From positions 11,813,501 to 11,877,500 of the forward strand of contig CM066736.1 in NCBI GenBank assembly GCA_033961575.1: a stretch of 64,000 nt of DNA. The letters are read 5' to 3'. This DNA is from Aselliscus stoliczkanus (taxonomy: Eukaryota > Chordata > Mammalia > Chiroptera > Hipposideridae). Of the stretch, positions 21,207 through 32,720 are shown piece by piece. A model generated the notes under the pieces. That model made no database searches. It saw nothing but the letters and a program-made list of their open reading frames with translations, and was not told the origin of the DNA. How positions within the stretch are numbered: position 1 is the first letter of the stretch; each line of letters starts with the position of its first letter. Made by a program: the position numbers and the translations under genes.

Positions 21207-22890
21207 TTGGAGTCCCACCAGTGGTCTGCTCCCCAGTGTGGGGTGATACTGTCCAGAAAGTTCCTTTTCTCCTTCACACAAAGATGGTTCTACATGGACC
21301 AAAAGGCAGCCCTGCCTGACTCTGTTCTACACGACTGGGAATTATCCAGGTCATTTGTTGTACTGTTTCCTGTGCAGCTATCACCCCACGAGGACAGCGA
21401 TTGTGTCTGTCCTATTCACGGTGAGTGAACAACGGTTCAGGTTTTATCCCAGGGTCAATAACAAAGAGGCTGCCTTGATCTCTGATAGCTTATCCCATAC
21501 GAATCTCTGTCTACAAAAGCCAGAAAGCAAGATCAGTTCCGCTCAGGCAGGAAAAGGGAAGGATCCTCATTTAGAGGGATGCTCTGTGCACTGAACTGGT
21601 TTAAAGTATCAGTGATCCGATGAAAGAAGAAACACAGGGTGTGCAAGATGGCCTCACACAGCTCAGAACCCCTGTGGAGTTTGAAAGCCAGAGTCCCCAG
21701 GCCTTTCTCAGCCACCAAACTTGCAAAGGCCAACCATGAATGCAAACAGCTGCCAGGTCAAGATTAAAAGGAGGAGAAAATCCACTCCAAGCAGAAGGGG
21801 GCTGGAGTAAGATGCCCCCAGGATGAAGTCTCACAGGAGTTCTCTCTCCCCAAGGCTGCTGTTCAAATATACACACTAGGGAGGAGGAATTTCCATTTCA
21901 AGTCATATTCCCATTGCTGTGCCACTGGGAAGGCAGGAAATCAGGGTTGGGTCCCTCTAGACTAACCATGCCTAATATTCAGAGCCCCAGACGTGATCTG
22001 CCTGCACTGAGAACCCTGGAATCATCTAGGTTACCTCTGAGGAGATGGTCTTTTTCTTGGCAAGGAGAATGCAAGCATTGAGATCAATCCTAACCACCTT
22101 TCTGGAAAACCTGAGTTAGGCCCCAGAGCAGATGCTGTGGCCAGTCTGAAGCCAGGGGATATAGGAGCAGTGAGCCCAGGCCCATCCAACAGAGGTGATA
22201 GAGGCACAAATGTGATGGCTCCAGACACTGACCATGGCTTTTCAAGGAGGTGACATCACAAGACCTGCCCAAGGTGTTATGGATGCTGCTGTTCTAGCAA
22301 ATTGCACATGCCATCTGCACATGGAGCTTGCAGCCTGCAGGGGCTGACCCACAGCCAGTCTCCTAGGGTTGTGGAAAAGCCAGAATCTGCTGCTAAAACT
22401 CAGGGGCGCCCAGAAGCAGGTGTCCCATCTCTCCCGTTCATGATGGCTTGTTCCTCACTGTCTCTCATGACCAAGTTTTTCCTGTTATAAACACAACCAA
22501 AAATAAGAAAAAGATATTCAGGAAGAAGCAGAGGAGGGAAGCATCATATATTTTAAATAATGAAGGGAGAATAGATGATGATGAAGAGATCAAAAGCCGA
22601 CAGCAAACTAAAAGAGATGAACCATCTAAAAGGTAAAAATGAGCTAGAATTCCAATAAACAGACGACATGAAGAATTTTTACCTTAAATTGTGAGATAAA
22701 AGAAAGAAGATTTAAAATAAGAAAGACTGCCTGCCAGTGAGCAAAAATTTAAACAACAGAGGGCAAAAGAGATAAAAAATTAAGATAAATGGTTTAAACG
22801 GAAGAGATGATAAAATTAAAATATAAAAGTGATGGGTTTAAGGATTAAGAGAATGCGTTAATAAAAAATTTCTTAAAAATTTTTTTAAGA
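21207..22890. other. Unclassified intron sequence
   Basis: No repeat or exon recognised. 22500-22890 is strongly A-rich on the plus strand and may be an eroded L1 body. The 181-codon frame at 20883-21428 mostly reads through the MLT1 LTR. Confidence 0.4.
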
Positions 22891-22899
22891 AATGAGGGA

Positions 22900-23385
22900 C
22901 GACTGGCTGAGTGGCTCATTGGTTAGGAGCTGGCTTGGGACACCAGCTCTGAGCAGCAGGGCCCCGGTTCGGATCCCACATATGAGGGCCAGTGATGCTG
23001 CCCTCTACAGCTAAGATGGTGAACAACAGCTCCACCTGGAGCTGGGCTGCTGTGAGTCCCTGGGGACACCATAGCTGCAGCCCCTGCTGCAGTGGGCTGC
23101 CATAGGCTACAGTGAGTGGCCAGCAACCAGCGTGAGAAGCTGACAGCTAGTGTGAGCTGCCAAGAGCCACTGTGAGTGGCCATCCAGAGGCCAGCGACCA
23201 ATCTGCCTCATCCGGGAAGAGCACAATGATGATACCAACATGGGCCAGTGAAGAGACGTCTTCCACAACTAGACTGAAGAACAAAAGGACAGCAACGTGT
23301 CTGTTCCCCTTCCTTGATTCCCCAAAGCTGTTCCCCTCCCCCAATTCCCCAATAATAAAAATCTTCAAAAAACAAACAAACAAGG
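22900..23385 (+). mobile_element. Long compound SINE (type A head plus long body), about 486 bp
   Basis: A type A head (GACTGGCTGAGTGGCTCATT...GGTTCGGATCCCACATATGA) is followed by a body of short GTGAGTGGCCAGCAACCAG-like repeats, then AACTAGACTGAAGAACAAAA, then CTGTTCCCCTTCC and a CCCAATAATAAAAATC tail. Direct repeats AATGAGGGA flank it (22891-22899 and 23386-23394). Confidence 0.95.
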
Positions 23386-23399
23386 AATGAGGGAATTTT

Positions 23400-23635
23400 T
23401 TTAAATCAACTGTTTCCATTGGAATACTTTTCAATTTCCAGAAAAATTACAAAGATAGTGCAGAGTACCCATATACCTTTTGCCCAGCTTCCCCTCGTGT
23501 TAGCACCTTATATACACAAAGAAACCAATGTTGATACATTGTTATTCAGTAAATGATAGAGTTTATTTGGATTTCACTAGTTCTTTCACTAATGTCCTTT
23601 TTCTGTTCTGGGATTCCACACTGCATTTAAGAGGG
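23400..23635 (-). repeat. L1-type remnant, tentative
   Basis: GAGTACCCATATACCTTTTG, CCCAGCTTCCCCTCGTGTTA and CACTAATGTCCTTTTTCTGT recur in old mammalian L1 3' regions. Orientation is uncertain. Confidence 0.5.
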
Positions 23636-23639
23636 AAAT

Positions 23640-24513
23640 ATTTTTTTAAATAAACTATAAGCAAACACTTAAAAAAATTATGCAGATACAGACACATGAA
23701 AAGGAAAACTGAAGCATAGAAATGAATGACAACCAGTGGAAAAGAATAAAGAACACAGGAAGAGTCCTGAGTGAATGTAGATATCTGATAAATGACATGT
23801 TGACATGGCAGATCAGTGGAGGGGGAAAGAAAGGCTATATGATAAACGGTGCTGGGTGACTGGTTATCCATTTGGGAAAAAAATAGGAACCTGCCTTATA
23901 TCATACACCAAAATCAATTTCAGATGAATTAAGAACTGAAACATGAAAAGTAAAACTGCACAACTTTTAGAAGAATATATAGGACAATCTGTTTATGACC
24001 TCAGGGCAGAAAGAATTCATTAAATAAGATTTTTTTTGAGAAGCCAAAAAAACCATAAAAGAAAGAAATGATGCATTTGGCTGCATTAACGTTAAAAACT
24101 TCTATTCATCAAAAGAGACAATAAAGAAAGGAGAAGATATGCCACAAATCAGCAGAAGATATTTGCACACATATAACAAAGAATTAGAGCCAGGAATAAT
24201 GTTTTTTAGTTCCTAAAACTCAATACGAAAAAGAGAGATAACTCAATAGAAAAAAAAAAATCAGCAAGAAACAGACATTTCGCAGAGGATTAAACGCAAG
24301 AGGCCAACACACTTGTGAAAGGGCCCTCAACTTCATCAGCCATCAGGGAAATGCAAGCTGAAAATAAGCTGAGACACCATTTGGTTCTCAGCAGATTGGC
24401 AAAATAGTTAAGCAGTCTGACCATATGAAAGCTAGCAAGAATATGGAGCCACAGGAACAGCCATGCAGTGCTGGTGAACATAGAAATTCTGGCAATCAAT
24501 TATGTACCATGTA
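23640..24513 (+). repeat. L1 ORF2 3' part (degenerate)
   Basis: Sequences such as GAAACATGAAAAGTAAAACT, GACAATCTGTTTATGACCT, CATCAAAAGAGACAATAAAG and GGCCAACACACTTGTGAAAG track L1 ORF2 in order over 870 bases, with many stops. It appears to continue at 24987-25400 after the nested MER20. Confidence 0.8.
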
Positions 24514-24986
24514 GTCCAGGGGTTCTCAGCCAGGGGCCATTCGGCAATGTCTGGAGACATACTTTCGTTCTTTCGTTCTTTCTTTTGTTCTTTCTTTTTT
24601 TTTAAAACCGGGAAACTGTTTTTTCCAGGACCCATCAGCTTAAAGTCAAGTCATTGTCCTTCAATCTAGTTGTGCAAGGAGCAGCTCAGCTCCAAGTCCA
24701 GTAGCCGTTTTCAATCTAGTTGTGCAGGGGAGGGGGGCAGCCCACCATCCCATGCGGGAATCGAACCGGCAACCTTGTTGTTAAGAGCACGTGCTCTCAC
24801 CAACTGAGCCACATGGCCGCCTGACATACTGCTTTCTTAAATGTGTTTGAGATGGGGAGATCCTCCTATTGGCATCTCAAAGGTGGAGGCCAGGGATGCT
24901 GCTAACCAGGCTACAATGTGCAGAACAGTCTCCACCAGAAAGAATTATTCGTGCCCAAGTATCCATAGTGAAGCTGAGAAAATCTG
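24514..24986 (+). mobile_element. MER20 (hAT) split by a SINE
   Basis: The left part (GGGGTTCTCAGCCAGGGGCC, GCAATGTCTGGAGACATACT) and the right part (GGAGGCCAGGGATGCTGCTA, AAGAATTATTCGTGCCCAAG) are the two halves of a MER20 element interrupted at 24564-24822. Confidence 0.8.
24564..24822 (-). mobile_element. tRNA-head SINE (type B), antisense
   Basis: A pyrimidine tail, then TTTTTCCAGGACCCATCAGC, two CAATCTAGTTGTGCA body units, the B-box complement GGGAATCGAACCGGC and a head end CCAACTGAGCCACATGGC. Direct repeats GACATACT flank it (24556-24563 and 24823-24830). Confidence 0.95.
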
Positions 24987-25400
24987 ACCTCATCAGACTG
25001 ACGACTCTTGAGCAGACTCTCAGATCCAGCAGATCTACTTCCAGGACTATTTCCTTGCTCAGTCTTTCCCATACTTTCCTGATAAACACTAAGAAGGGCA
25101 CTTGTATGCAGGACTAAATCCCAGGCTTCTCTCTGGAAAGACTGATTGGAAAGGTGCAGGATGAGACCCAGCAATCAGGATTTTTACACAAATGCCCCAG
25201 GCACTGGTACCACCAGAGAAATTTGGGGGACTGTTCTAGATGTTCAACTAGAAGAACACCAGAAGAATGTCCAACAATGCTTCAAAGTGAAAAACAAAAA
25301 ACAAAAAAACAAAAACAGGAAAGAACCCAAGTGTCCCTCAACAGAGAAATGAGTGCAAAATTGTGGTCTATTCGTACGATGGACTATTACCATATTTCAC
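24987..25400 (+). repeat. Probable continuation of the L1 fragment
   Basis: AGATCTACTTCCAGGACTAT and AAGAACCCAAGTGTCCCTCA...GTGGTCTATTCGTACGATGG fit the L1 ORF2/3'UTR junction following 23640-24513. The middle is too diverged to align by eye. Confidence 0.5.
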
Positions 25401-25982
25401 TGACTTAAGACGTCATTGAACATAAGGTCATTAATGTATGAACCACTAAGAGAGAAAGAGGCAGCCAATTAATCTATGACACAGTGCTTTCTTATACTTA
25501 ACATTTTACAGTTAGTGTAATTTTAAAAATCTCTTTTAGATTTACTTAGACATGTTTTACCAGACATTGTGCTGCTCTGTCCTCATGCCTTTCTATATAG
25601 ACAATATGCAATTGACAGTCTTTTGGTTTCAAGGCCGCACCATAGTGTAATATTTTTGAAGACCTTTTAAACTCCAGTGAAATTCAGCTCATGTAAGATC
25701 AACAAGGCACAATGCCTCAGAAGTGACGCCAGTGAAGAGCCACGTCTGTGGGCACTGGACAGGCAGGGAATGACGACGTCAGCCCAACCCTGCCAGGCAG
25801 ACAGCATCAGTGAGATGCCACAGGTTGCAAAACACAGCCCAGTCCCAGAGGTGTTAAAATGTGCAGAGACATGTGTGTCTCGGAACTGGTAAAACACAGT
25901 ATGTGACGGCCAAATAATGAATGAACTATGATCCGCATGAATGTCAAAACCAGAACATTCAGTTTTAAAAAAGCAGAACACA
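25401..25982. other. Unclassified intron sequence
   Basis: AT-rich, with no recognised repeat or exon. Confidence 0.4.
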
Positions 25983-26452
25983 GGGGCCGGCCGAGTGGTG
26001 CGTTGGTTAAGAGCTGGTTTGGGACATCAGCGGCCCCAGTTCGGATCCCACATATGAGGGCCAGTGACACTGCCCTCCACAGCTAACAACAGCTCCACCT
26101 GGAGCTGGGCTGTGCGAGCCCCGGCGATAGCGTAGGCTGAAGCCCCTGCTGCAGTGGGCTGCCATAGGCTACAGTGAGTGGCCGGCAGCCAGCGTGAGCG
26201 GCTGGCAGCTGATGTGAGCTGCCAAGAGCCGCCATGGTCGGCTGTCCAAAGGCCGGCGACTGATCTGTCTCACCCGGGAAGAGCGCAATGATGATACCAA
26301 CATGGGCCGGTGAAGCAACGTCCTCCGCAACTAGACTGAAGAACAAAAGGACAGCAACTTGTCTGTTCCCCTTCCTGATCCCCCTATGCTGTCCCCCCTA
26401 CCAATTCCCTAATAAAATCTTTTTAAAAAAAATTAATGCAAAAAAAAAAAAA
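25983..26452 (+). mobile_element. Long compound SINE (type A head plus long body)
   Basis: Head GGGGCCGGCCGAGTGGTGCG, B-box-like GTTCGGATCCC, the GGCAGCCAGCGTGAGCGGCT body, AACTAGACTGAAGAACAAAA and the tail CCCTAATAAAATC with A-rich sequence. No clear target duplication. The 3' end is taken after the second A run. Confidence 0.93.
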
Positions 26453-26556
26453 TCCATGATGAACAAAATATCAAACTTTTATATGAGAACAGGAAGTGAC
26501 CCTGCACTTACATGGCCTTGCTTCGCCTGCCATTCTCTAACCCTAGCCCTGATTCA

Positions 26557-26613
26557 AATAAAACTTTATTAACAAAAACAGTCATCCAGCCCAAAGTCCA
26601 TAGTTTGCCCACC
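26557..26613 (-). repeat. Fragment of the hAT-like TTTATTGGAACACAG repeat
   Basis: AATAAAACTTTATTAACAAA followed by CCATAGTTTGCCCACCTG is the terminal part of that repeat in reverse. Confidence 0.6.
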
Positions 26614-26693
26614 TGATTTTTTTAAATATTGCATTAAAATTCTATTATTATATTTTAAAATCTATAGAGATTACAAACATATACGTATAAGAG

Positions 26694-26740
26694 TGCACAC
26701 ATGTACACACACACACACATACACACACACATACACATAG
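26694..26740. repeat. (CA)n microsatellite, interrupted
   Basis: CA units broken by two ATA steps. A second CA run is at 27126-27151. Confidence 0.9.
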
Positions 26741-27740
26741 TGTATTGCAAAGACACTATTTTTAAAAAATATTTTACAGGAAGGGAAAACCAATGAGATG
26801 AACACCCATAACAACATTGGGCTGGGAAAGCACCGCTGCGGCAGCCATGCTTCTGGTGGAAGAAACATGTTGTTGCTCAGCTTTATCAGTCATCACCAGT
26901 AAGACCAAAGGACGCATCCTACTGCAAACTGTGAACAGAGGGGCAGGGTTCTGCTCCCCTCAAGCCTCAGCAACCTGGCCTGGGATCCCAATCCACCTTC
27001 CCCAGTGGCACACTTCGCCATCCACTCTGGAATGTAGTCTATACCATACTGCTGTGGGGCACATAGAAGAATCCTCACTTTCCAGATGGGGAAACTGAGT
27101 CTCTGGGAGGGTGACTAAACCCCCCCACACACACACACACACACATACACATTGCAGTGAGGGATGGCCAAAATGGGGTTTCAAATCCATTTCACACCCA
27201 TTCCATCATAGGCAAACGATCAGTGGCCTTTGTGAATGAAGACGTGCTTTACCTCGTTAAATCAGAAAGTGGGGTGACAACAGTAAGCAAAGGGGGTCCT
27301 GATAAAGCTCTTTGGGCTGGGAAAATGGTTTCCTCCAAAGCGCCTGGTCCCCCAGTGGTGCAGACAGGATAGACTCGTGTGCCTGAGGGTGGGCGGGAAC
27401 AGCTGTGTTTCACTGGCTCCCACCCCAACCTCCACCAAGAGCCCCTGTGGGCTGTGCGTCCAGGCTCTCTTCCCTGGCAAACAGCCGTCCAGGGAGCCAG
27501 GGGCCATTTTGGGAAGCAGCACTTAACTCTTTATGGTCACTGGGAGGCCATCTGCCAGGCGCTCACTCGAACATGTTGATGGATGAGCAATTTCACAGCT
27601 GAGAAGCGCTCATGTCATTTTCCCAAAAAGCACCCAGCTTACTCCCAGACTGATTATGCAGTCACCGGGAGACTAACTTATCTGCATGGCTAACTCGCAT
27701 ACTTCAGGGCTGAAGATGGATCCCTTATAGATGCTTATTA
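26741..27740. other. Unclassified intron sequence
   Basis: Moderately GC-rich. Several short frames are open, but none resembles KSR2 or any family I recognise. Confidence 0.45.
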
Positions 27741-28143
27741 GTATCTTAGGGCTGCCATAACAAAGCATCCAAAACTGGGGGTTTTGGAGGCCAAAAATCA
27801 AGGTGTCCGACTGAGACTCCAGGTAGAAGCCTTCCTTGCCTCTTCTAGCTTCTGGTGGTGGCTGCCAATCTTTGGTGCTCCTTGGCTTGGAGCGGCATCC
27901 CTCCATCTCTGCCTCCATGGTCACGTGACTTCCTTGTATGTTTCTGTCTCTGTGTCTGAATTTCCCTCTTCTTAGAAGGACACCAGTCCTGTTACATTAA
28001 GGTCCCACCCAACTCCAGCATGACCTCATCTTAACTTGACTACATTTGCAAAGGTCCCCTTTCCAAACGAGGTCATGTTCTGAGGTACTGGGGGCTAGGA
28101 CTTCAACATATCTTTTTGGGGAACTTAGTTCAACCCATAGCAG
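27741..28143 (-). mobile_element. MLT1-type LTR, antisense
   Basis: GGGCTGCCATAACAAAGCAT, CTTCTTAGAAGGACACCAGT, TCTGAGGTACTGGGGGCTAG, GACTTCAACATATC and TTCAACCCATAGCAGA are the reversed MLT1 order. A gap occurs near the left end. Confidence 0.83.
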
Positions 28144-28249
28144 ACCTACCTGTCAGACAGCAGAAGTTGCTATTGAAGGGAAGTGTGAAAACAGCACCTG
28201 AGTCAGTACATGAGCCCGAAGCTTCAAAGCTTCCCTCGGTACTGAGATG

Positions 28250-28675
28250 AAGCCCAAGACACTAAACTAAAGTCCCGGACCTGCTCATAAACCTGTCCAA
28301 GTCTTTCAGCACAGGCTGTTCCTTCTGCCTTAAATGCATGTCCATCCCATTTGTCACCTGGCTAGCCCTACTTAGCTAGCCATCAAGTCTCAGCATAAAT
28401 GGCTCTTGTTCATGGCAGCCTTCCCTGACCCTCTCATTAGATCAGGTGTCCTGGTTCCTCCCCGTCCTAGCATCGCTCCCCTGTTTTCATTTTCACGGCA
28501 TCCTGGACCTTCGCTTTGCTGCTCTTACTGCCAATTTAACTGGCTCTGTCAGAGCTGTCTTCCCAGCAGCCTGGAGGTTCCACGAGGAATGGATGTTGAA
28601 TATCTATTCATCCTCGTATCCCTGGTACCCACACAAAGAGTAGGCACTCAAAAATATTTTCGGTTGGACGGACAG
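28250..28675 (+). repeat. L2 3'-end fragment
   Basis: CTGTTCCTTCTGCCTTAAAT, GCAGCCTTCCCTGACCCTCT and GTAGGCACTCAAAAATATTT follow the L2 3' end in order. The 147-codon frame here is incidental. Confidence 0.75.
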
Positions 28676-29692
28676 ATGGAGGGATGGCTCTTGAAGGGAT
28701 TGACTCAAAAGTTACACTGTCGGAAAAGCCATAGTTCCCCAGCACTCCAGAGCCAGCTTTGTAGCATAAGAAAAGAGGAAAGAGCTCAGAACCACCAGGT
28801 TACACCACAGTCCCGGGTCTTCCTCCCTCTTGGACAGGAAGAGGTTTAGGAAAACAGTTTAATCTGCAGAACCTGTTCCCACAGGCTGAGACCCTGAGGA
28901 CTAGGGCGTCTCCTCTTTTTCAATGTAAGAAAATCAGACCCCTGCCTCCCGGGGTTGTTACAATAATCACCACAACCCTTGATACCTACCAAAAGCGAAA
29001 TCCTTCTTAGGGTTGGGGAGAGGGGTCTTTTTAATTCATCAGTGAGATGTCAGCCTTGGGATGATGGAACCCAATCAGGAATCATAAGTTTGGAAAAATA
29101 TTCTCCCTCCTAGGGCCTCATGTTACCCATCCTTAATATTTAAAGAAATTTCTAGGATAGCAGTTTCCAAACTGAGTTTCAAAAAAGTGTTTCGGGGGCC
29201 ACCACTGTCAGGGGACAGGAGGGAGGGGAGACCCAGGGGATGGGACCCTAGGCCCCCTGCCACACATCACCCAGAACAACTCTGCTATTATCTGCTTATT
29301 CAGACATCAGGGTTTATATAAGATTCTTTTGGAAGAAGGAGATTTGTTACTAAATAATATGAATAATCAGCCTTTAAAACTCCAAACGAGAAAAAGGGTC
29401 TCTGACTTGAATTTTACGGGCCCGTCAATTGAAGAGTAAATACAGGACCTCGTCGAGTTGGCAATGTTTGTGTCCAAGTCAAAACGCTCATAGAATACAA
29501 TCCCCATCTATAATTACAAACCTTTTCACTGTACAAAGGGCATTTAACACCAAAAAGATGTGAAGGACATTATCTCAAACTAAAGGGATGTTCATCAAGT
29601 TCACTAACATACTTCATGGAAACAATGTATGTTTTTTGTCCTTTTTTTTTTTTTTTTTAGTCTGGCTGGCAGCTGGTTAAAAACATAGCAGG
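28676..29692. other. Unclassified intron sequence
   Basis: Bases 29330-29640 are complex and repeat-free and are noted under findings. A T run at 29643-29659 precedes a SINE. Confidence 0.45.
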
Positions 29693-29802
29693 GGGCCGGC
29701 CGAGTGGCACAGTGGTTAAGCACTAGCCTGGGAAGCCAGCGGCCCTGGTTCAGGTCCCACATATGAGGGCCAGTGACACGGCCCTCAAAAAAAAAAAAAA
29801 AT
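29693..29802 (+). mobile_element. Short tRNA-head SINE (type A)
   Basis: GGGCCGGCCGAGTGGCACAG to GCCCTC plus a poly(A) tail. Short repeats AGCAGG flank it. Confidence 0.94.
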
Positions 29803-29999
29803 CAGCAGGTCCCACCCTGGTCTGGGGGCTGGATCTCTGTATCATAATTCCTTGGGGAGCTTGTTCAATACCCAGATTCTAGGCCCCAACTGAGAGCATG
29901 GCATGGAAAAGAGGTGCTGATATAGCTGGTCCATCGTGCGTAGGACTGCCAGGGTCTCCTCTTGTCCAGCTTCCATACGGGCTCAACAATTTTATTCTG

Positions 30000-30060
30000 A
30001 CACCACCACACAGCACTTGGCTTTGCAGGTCTCCACTAGCATCTGTTGAATGAATGAATG
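30000..30060 (+). repeat. L2 3' tail
   Basis: CTAGCATCTGTTGAATGAAT followed by GAATGAC is the typical L2 terminus. Confidence 0.55.
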
Positions 30061-30544
30061 ACCCTTGGGTAGGGAGAGGTGATGTTTTAGGCCCCTCTGG
30101 ACAGCTGTCAAAGTCTCCTTGTTGGCCCTGTCCCCATTGCCTGATCTGTCATCTGCCTGAGGAACCCCAGTTCTGCCTGTATTTCACACCTGTCCACCCA
30201 CCCACTTCCTCCACCCCTGCAAATGTGCATTCAGGGGCCTGAGCAGATGCCTCCTTCATGCCAGCTCAGCTGAAGATGCAGCCAGGGGACCAGGTAATCT
30301 GACAGTCATCAGTGGGTTTGTAAGCAGGAAGAGCACTGATGAATTATGGCCCCAGCGGGACCCCAGCACCTGTAAATCACATGGGATCACATCACAGTGC
30401 AAAACCTATCTTCTGTTTATTTCTAGCGTTTAAGATGAGAAAAGCAAGTTCATAGCACCTACACTGAAGTCATTCACAGGAGTTCAGCAAATCCTACACG
30501 AGCTTAGCTTTACCTAAGACAGCTTCCAAAAATGCTGGCTGGAT

Positions 30545-30728
30545 CAGGGGTTCTTGACCTTGGCTGCACACTGCAATCATCCAGGGAGCTTTAAAAAATA
30601 CTGATTCCTGGGCCCCATCCTCCAGGGACTCTGATGTCACTGAACTGGGGAGCTGCCTGGAAATCAGTATTTTTAAAAGCATCACCACCGGGTGATTTCA
30701 GTGTACAACCAAGGCTGAGAACCACCAG
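30545..30728. mobile_element. Palindromic hAT-type MITE (MER5/Charlie-like)
   Basis: CAGGGGTTCTTGACCTTGGC at the left and GCTGAGAACCACCAGG at the right are inverted ends. AAAAATACTGATTCCTGGGC pairs with AATCAGTATTTTTAAAAGC inside. Layout of a non-autonomous Charlie element. Confidence 0.75.
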
Positions 30729-31884
30729 GTTAGAAGCTGTTCCTTTTTGCTTCATGGCTAGCTGAAAGCTGATGGTGAGAGGGGAAAAAGAGATTGCTGA
30801 TGGCCTCTGAAAGTGGGACTCTCAAGTAAGCAGTGAGGGGAATATCTATCAACATGGTCCATGTTCCTCTTCTGAATTAACAATCATTCATAGTTCTCCC
30901 TGGCTACTCAATGAGGAGAGAAAAAGTGAGAGCCGGAGCCACAGGTGCCCAGCCTACAGACCAGTGGAGTTTTACAGGGGGCAGTTGTTGCTCTTGCCAG
31001 CTCAGCATCCTTATTCTGGGAGTTATGTCACCCTGGTGTTCCTTAGAGATCCATCCCCCTTGATCACATCCCAGTGGGCTCAGTGGGGTTGGCTCCATGC
31101 TGCAGCTTTAGGAGGGGGTCAGTGATTCAGGCTACATTGCATATCCCATCTAACTGTTCCGGATAGACATATGTATGCCCCATCAGACCAATCAGAGGTA
31201 ATACTTGCACTGTTTTTCCTGATGCACTTAGATCTGTTCAAATGGAAGCTTGGAGTAGCCAAGGGCCACCATGAAAGGGAAGCCTCACTAAGAATGAAAT
31301 CCACAAGGAGGGAAGCAGGGCTGTGAGACAGAGAGAGAGAAAGAACATGTCCTGGCGACACTGATCTCCTGGATCCAGCAGTCCTGAAGCCCTTGTTTGT
31401 ATGTAGATGTTTGATTTTTTTCCCCCAGTACATGAACCAGCAAGTTCCCTTTTGTTTGCTGAAGCCTGTATGTGGTGGGTCTGTTGCTCGTTTCAGAAAA
31501 AGCCCTGACAGAGGCAGTCTTGGAGGTGTCTAAGCCAGGCATCCCTTTTCCCAATAACCCCCCATGCCTCTGTCTAGGTTCTGTGGAACTTCTAAAAGGA
31601 AGAAAAATGGGGTAAGTAAGGGCTGGCTCCTCTCTCTAGACCACTGGGCCCTTCACACCATACATCTGCTCTCAGAATTAAGCTTACACATGTGCAAAGG
31701 CCATATTGTCCCTTGGGCAAATCTCAATTTCATGGTCTCCCTCCCCACCCACTGTCCCTGGAAACAGAATCCCAGACTGTTTGGAGGGGGTCTGATGGAG
31801 CAGCCGCCTCAGTGTGGATAAACTGAGCTGTAGAGGAAACAGGCCTTTGGCTTCTTTTGAGGGCCAACTGTGCAGTGGCCTCTT
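30729..31884. other. Unclassified intron sequence
   Basis: No repeat or exon identified. The overlapping minus frames at 31119-31554 are unrecognised. Confidence 0.45.
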
Positions 31885-31902
31885 TAAATACGGTGAGTGG
31901 AG

Positions 31903-32020
31903 GGCCGGCTGAGTGGCACGGTGGTTAAGCGCTGGCCTGGGAAGCCAGCGGCCCCGGTTCGGTCCCACATATGAGGGCCAGTGACACTGCCCTCAAAAAA
32001 AAAAAAAAAAAAGAATTGGG
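31903..32020 (+). mobile_element. Short tRNA-head SINE (type A) with long TSD
   Basis: GGCCGGCTGAGTGGCACGG to CACTGCCCTC and poly(A). Direct repeats AAATACGGTGAGTGGAG and AAATATGGTGGGTGGAG (two mismatches) flank it, suggesting a somewhat older copy. Confidence 0.95.
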
Positions 32021-32117
32021 TAAATATGGTGGGTGGAGAAGCCTCCCTGAAAACCATTCTGCTTTGGCTCTTCTTGCAATTCTAAAACCAGCACAGAACA
32101 CACTAGTAACATTATGG

Positions 32118-32350
32118 AAATAACAATTACTGGTATCTATTTTCTATTCACCACGTGCCTGACACTGTGCTAGTAGCTTACATGCATTCTCTCGGTTAAT
32201 CTTGCAGCCACCCTGCAAGGGAGGCCTGACTCCGTTCTAACGTTGCTGATGAGAAACTAAGGCTCAGGGACCTCACTTACCCAAGGCATCACAGCTTTCA
32301 GGGGACAGAGCTGGGATCTGAAACCAAGTCTTGTTTAGCTCTGAAGTCTG
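32118..32350 (-). repeat. MIR (long form), antisense
   Basis: CGTGCCTGACACTGTGCTAG, ATGAGAAACTAAGGCTCAGG and CATCACAGCTTTCAGGGGAC trace the reversed MIR over 230 bases. Confidence 0.85.
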
Positions 32351-32365
32351 AGCCAAACCCGGCCC

Positions 32366-32545
32366 ACTGCCTGTTCTTGTAAATAAAGCTTTATTGGAAC
32401 ACAGTCCTGCCCGTTTGATGACACAAGGCTGCATTCATGCTCCTACAGAAGAGGTGAGTAGCTGTGACAGAGACTGCTGACCTGTAAAACTGAAAACACT
32501 TGCACTCTGGCCCTTTAGAGGAAAAGTAGCTGATTCCTAGACTAA
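32366..32545 (+). repeat. hAT-like TTTATTGGAACACAG repeat
   Basis: TAAATAAAGCTTTATTGGAA, CACAGTCCTGCCCGTTTG and TCTGGCCCTTTAGAGGAAAA. Full-length-like but diverged. Confidence 0.75.
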
Positions 32546-32589
32546 ACATTCATACAACAGTTTACAGCCTGTTACAGCTCACGTGTCTC

Positions 32590-32720
32590 ATTGGCTCATT
32601 TGATCCTCTCTGTAGAGGTGTGAGGTTGGCGGCTTACATGAGCATTAGCCCATTTTATAGACGGGAAAACAGAGAGTTTCAATGATGTCCCTGCTGCTCA
32701 GGGCCAGGCTGAGGTGCAGC
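32590..32720 (-). repeat. MIR fragment, antisense
   Basis: CCCATTTTATAGACGGGAAA, ACAGAGAGTTTCAATGATG and GGCCAGGCTGAGGTGCAG. Confidence 0.65.

Noticed and set aside
20883..21428. 181-codon plus-strand frame
   Set aside because: Reads mostly through a reversed MLT1 LTR; no protein signature.
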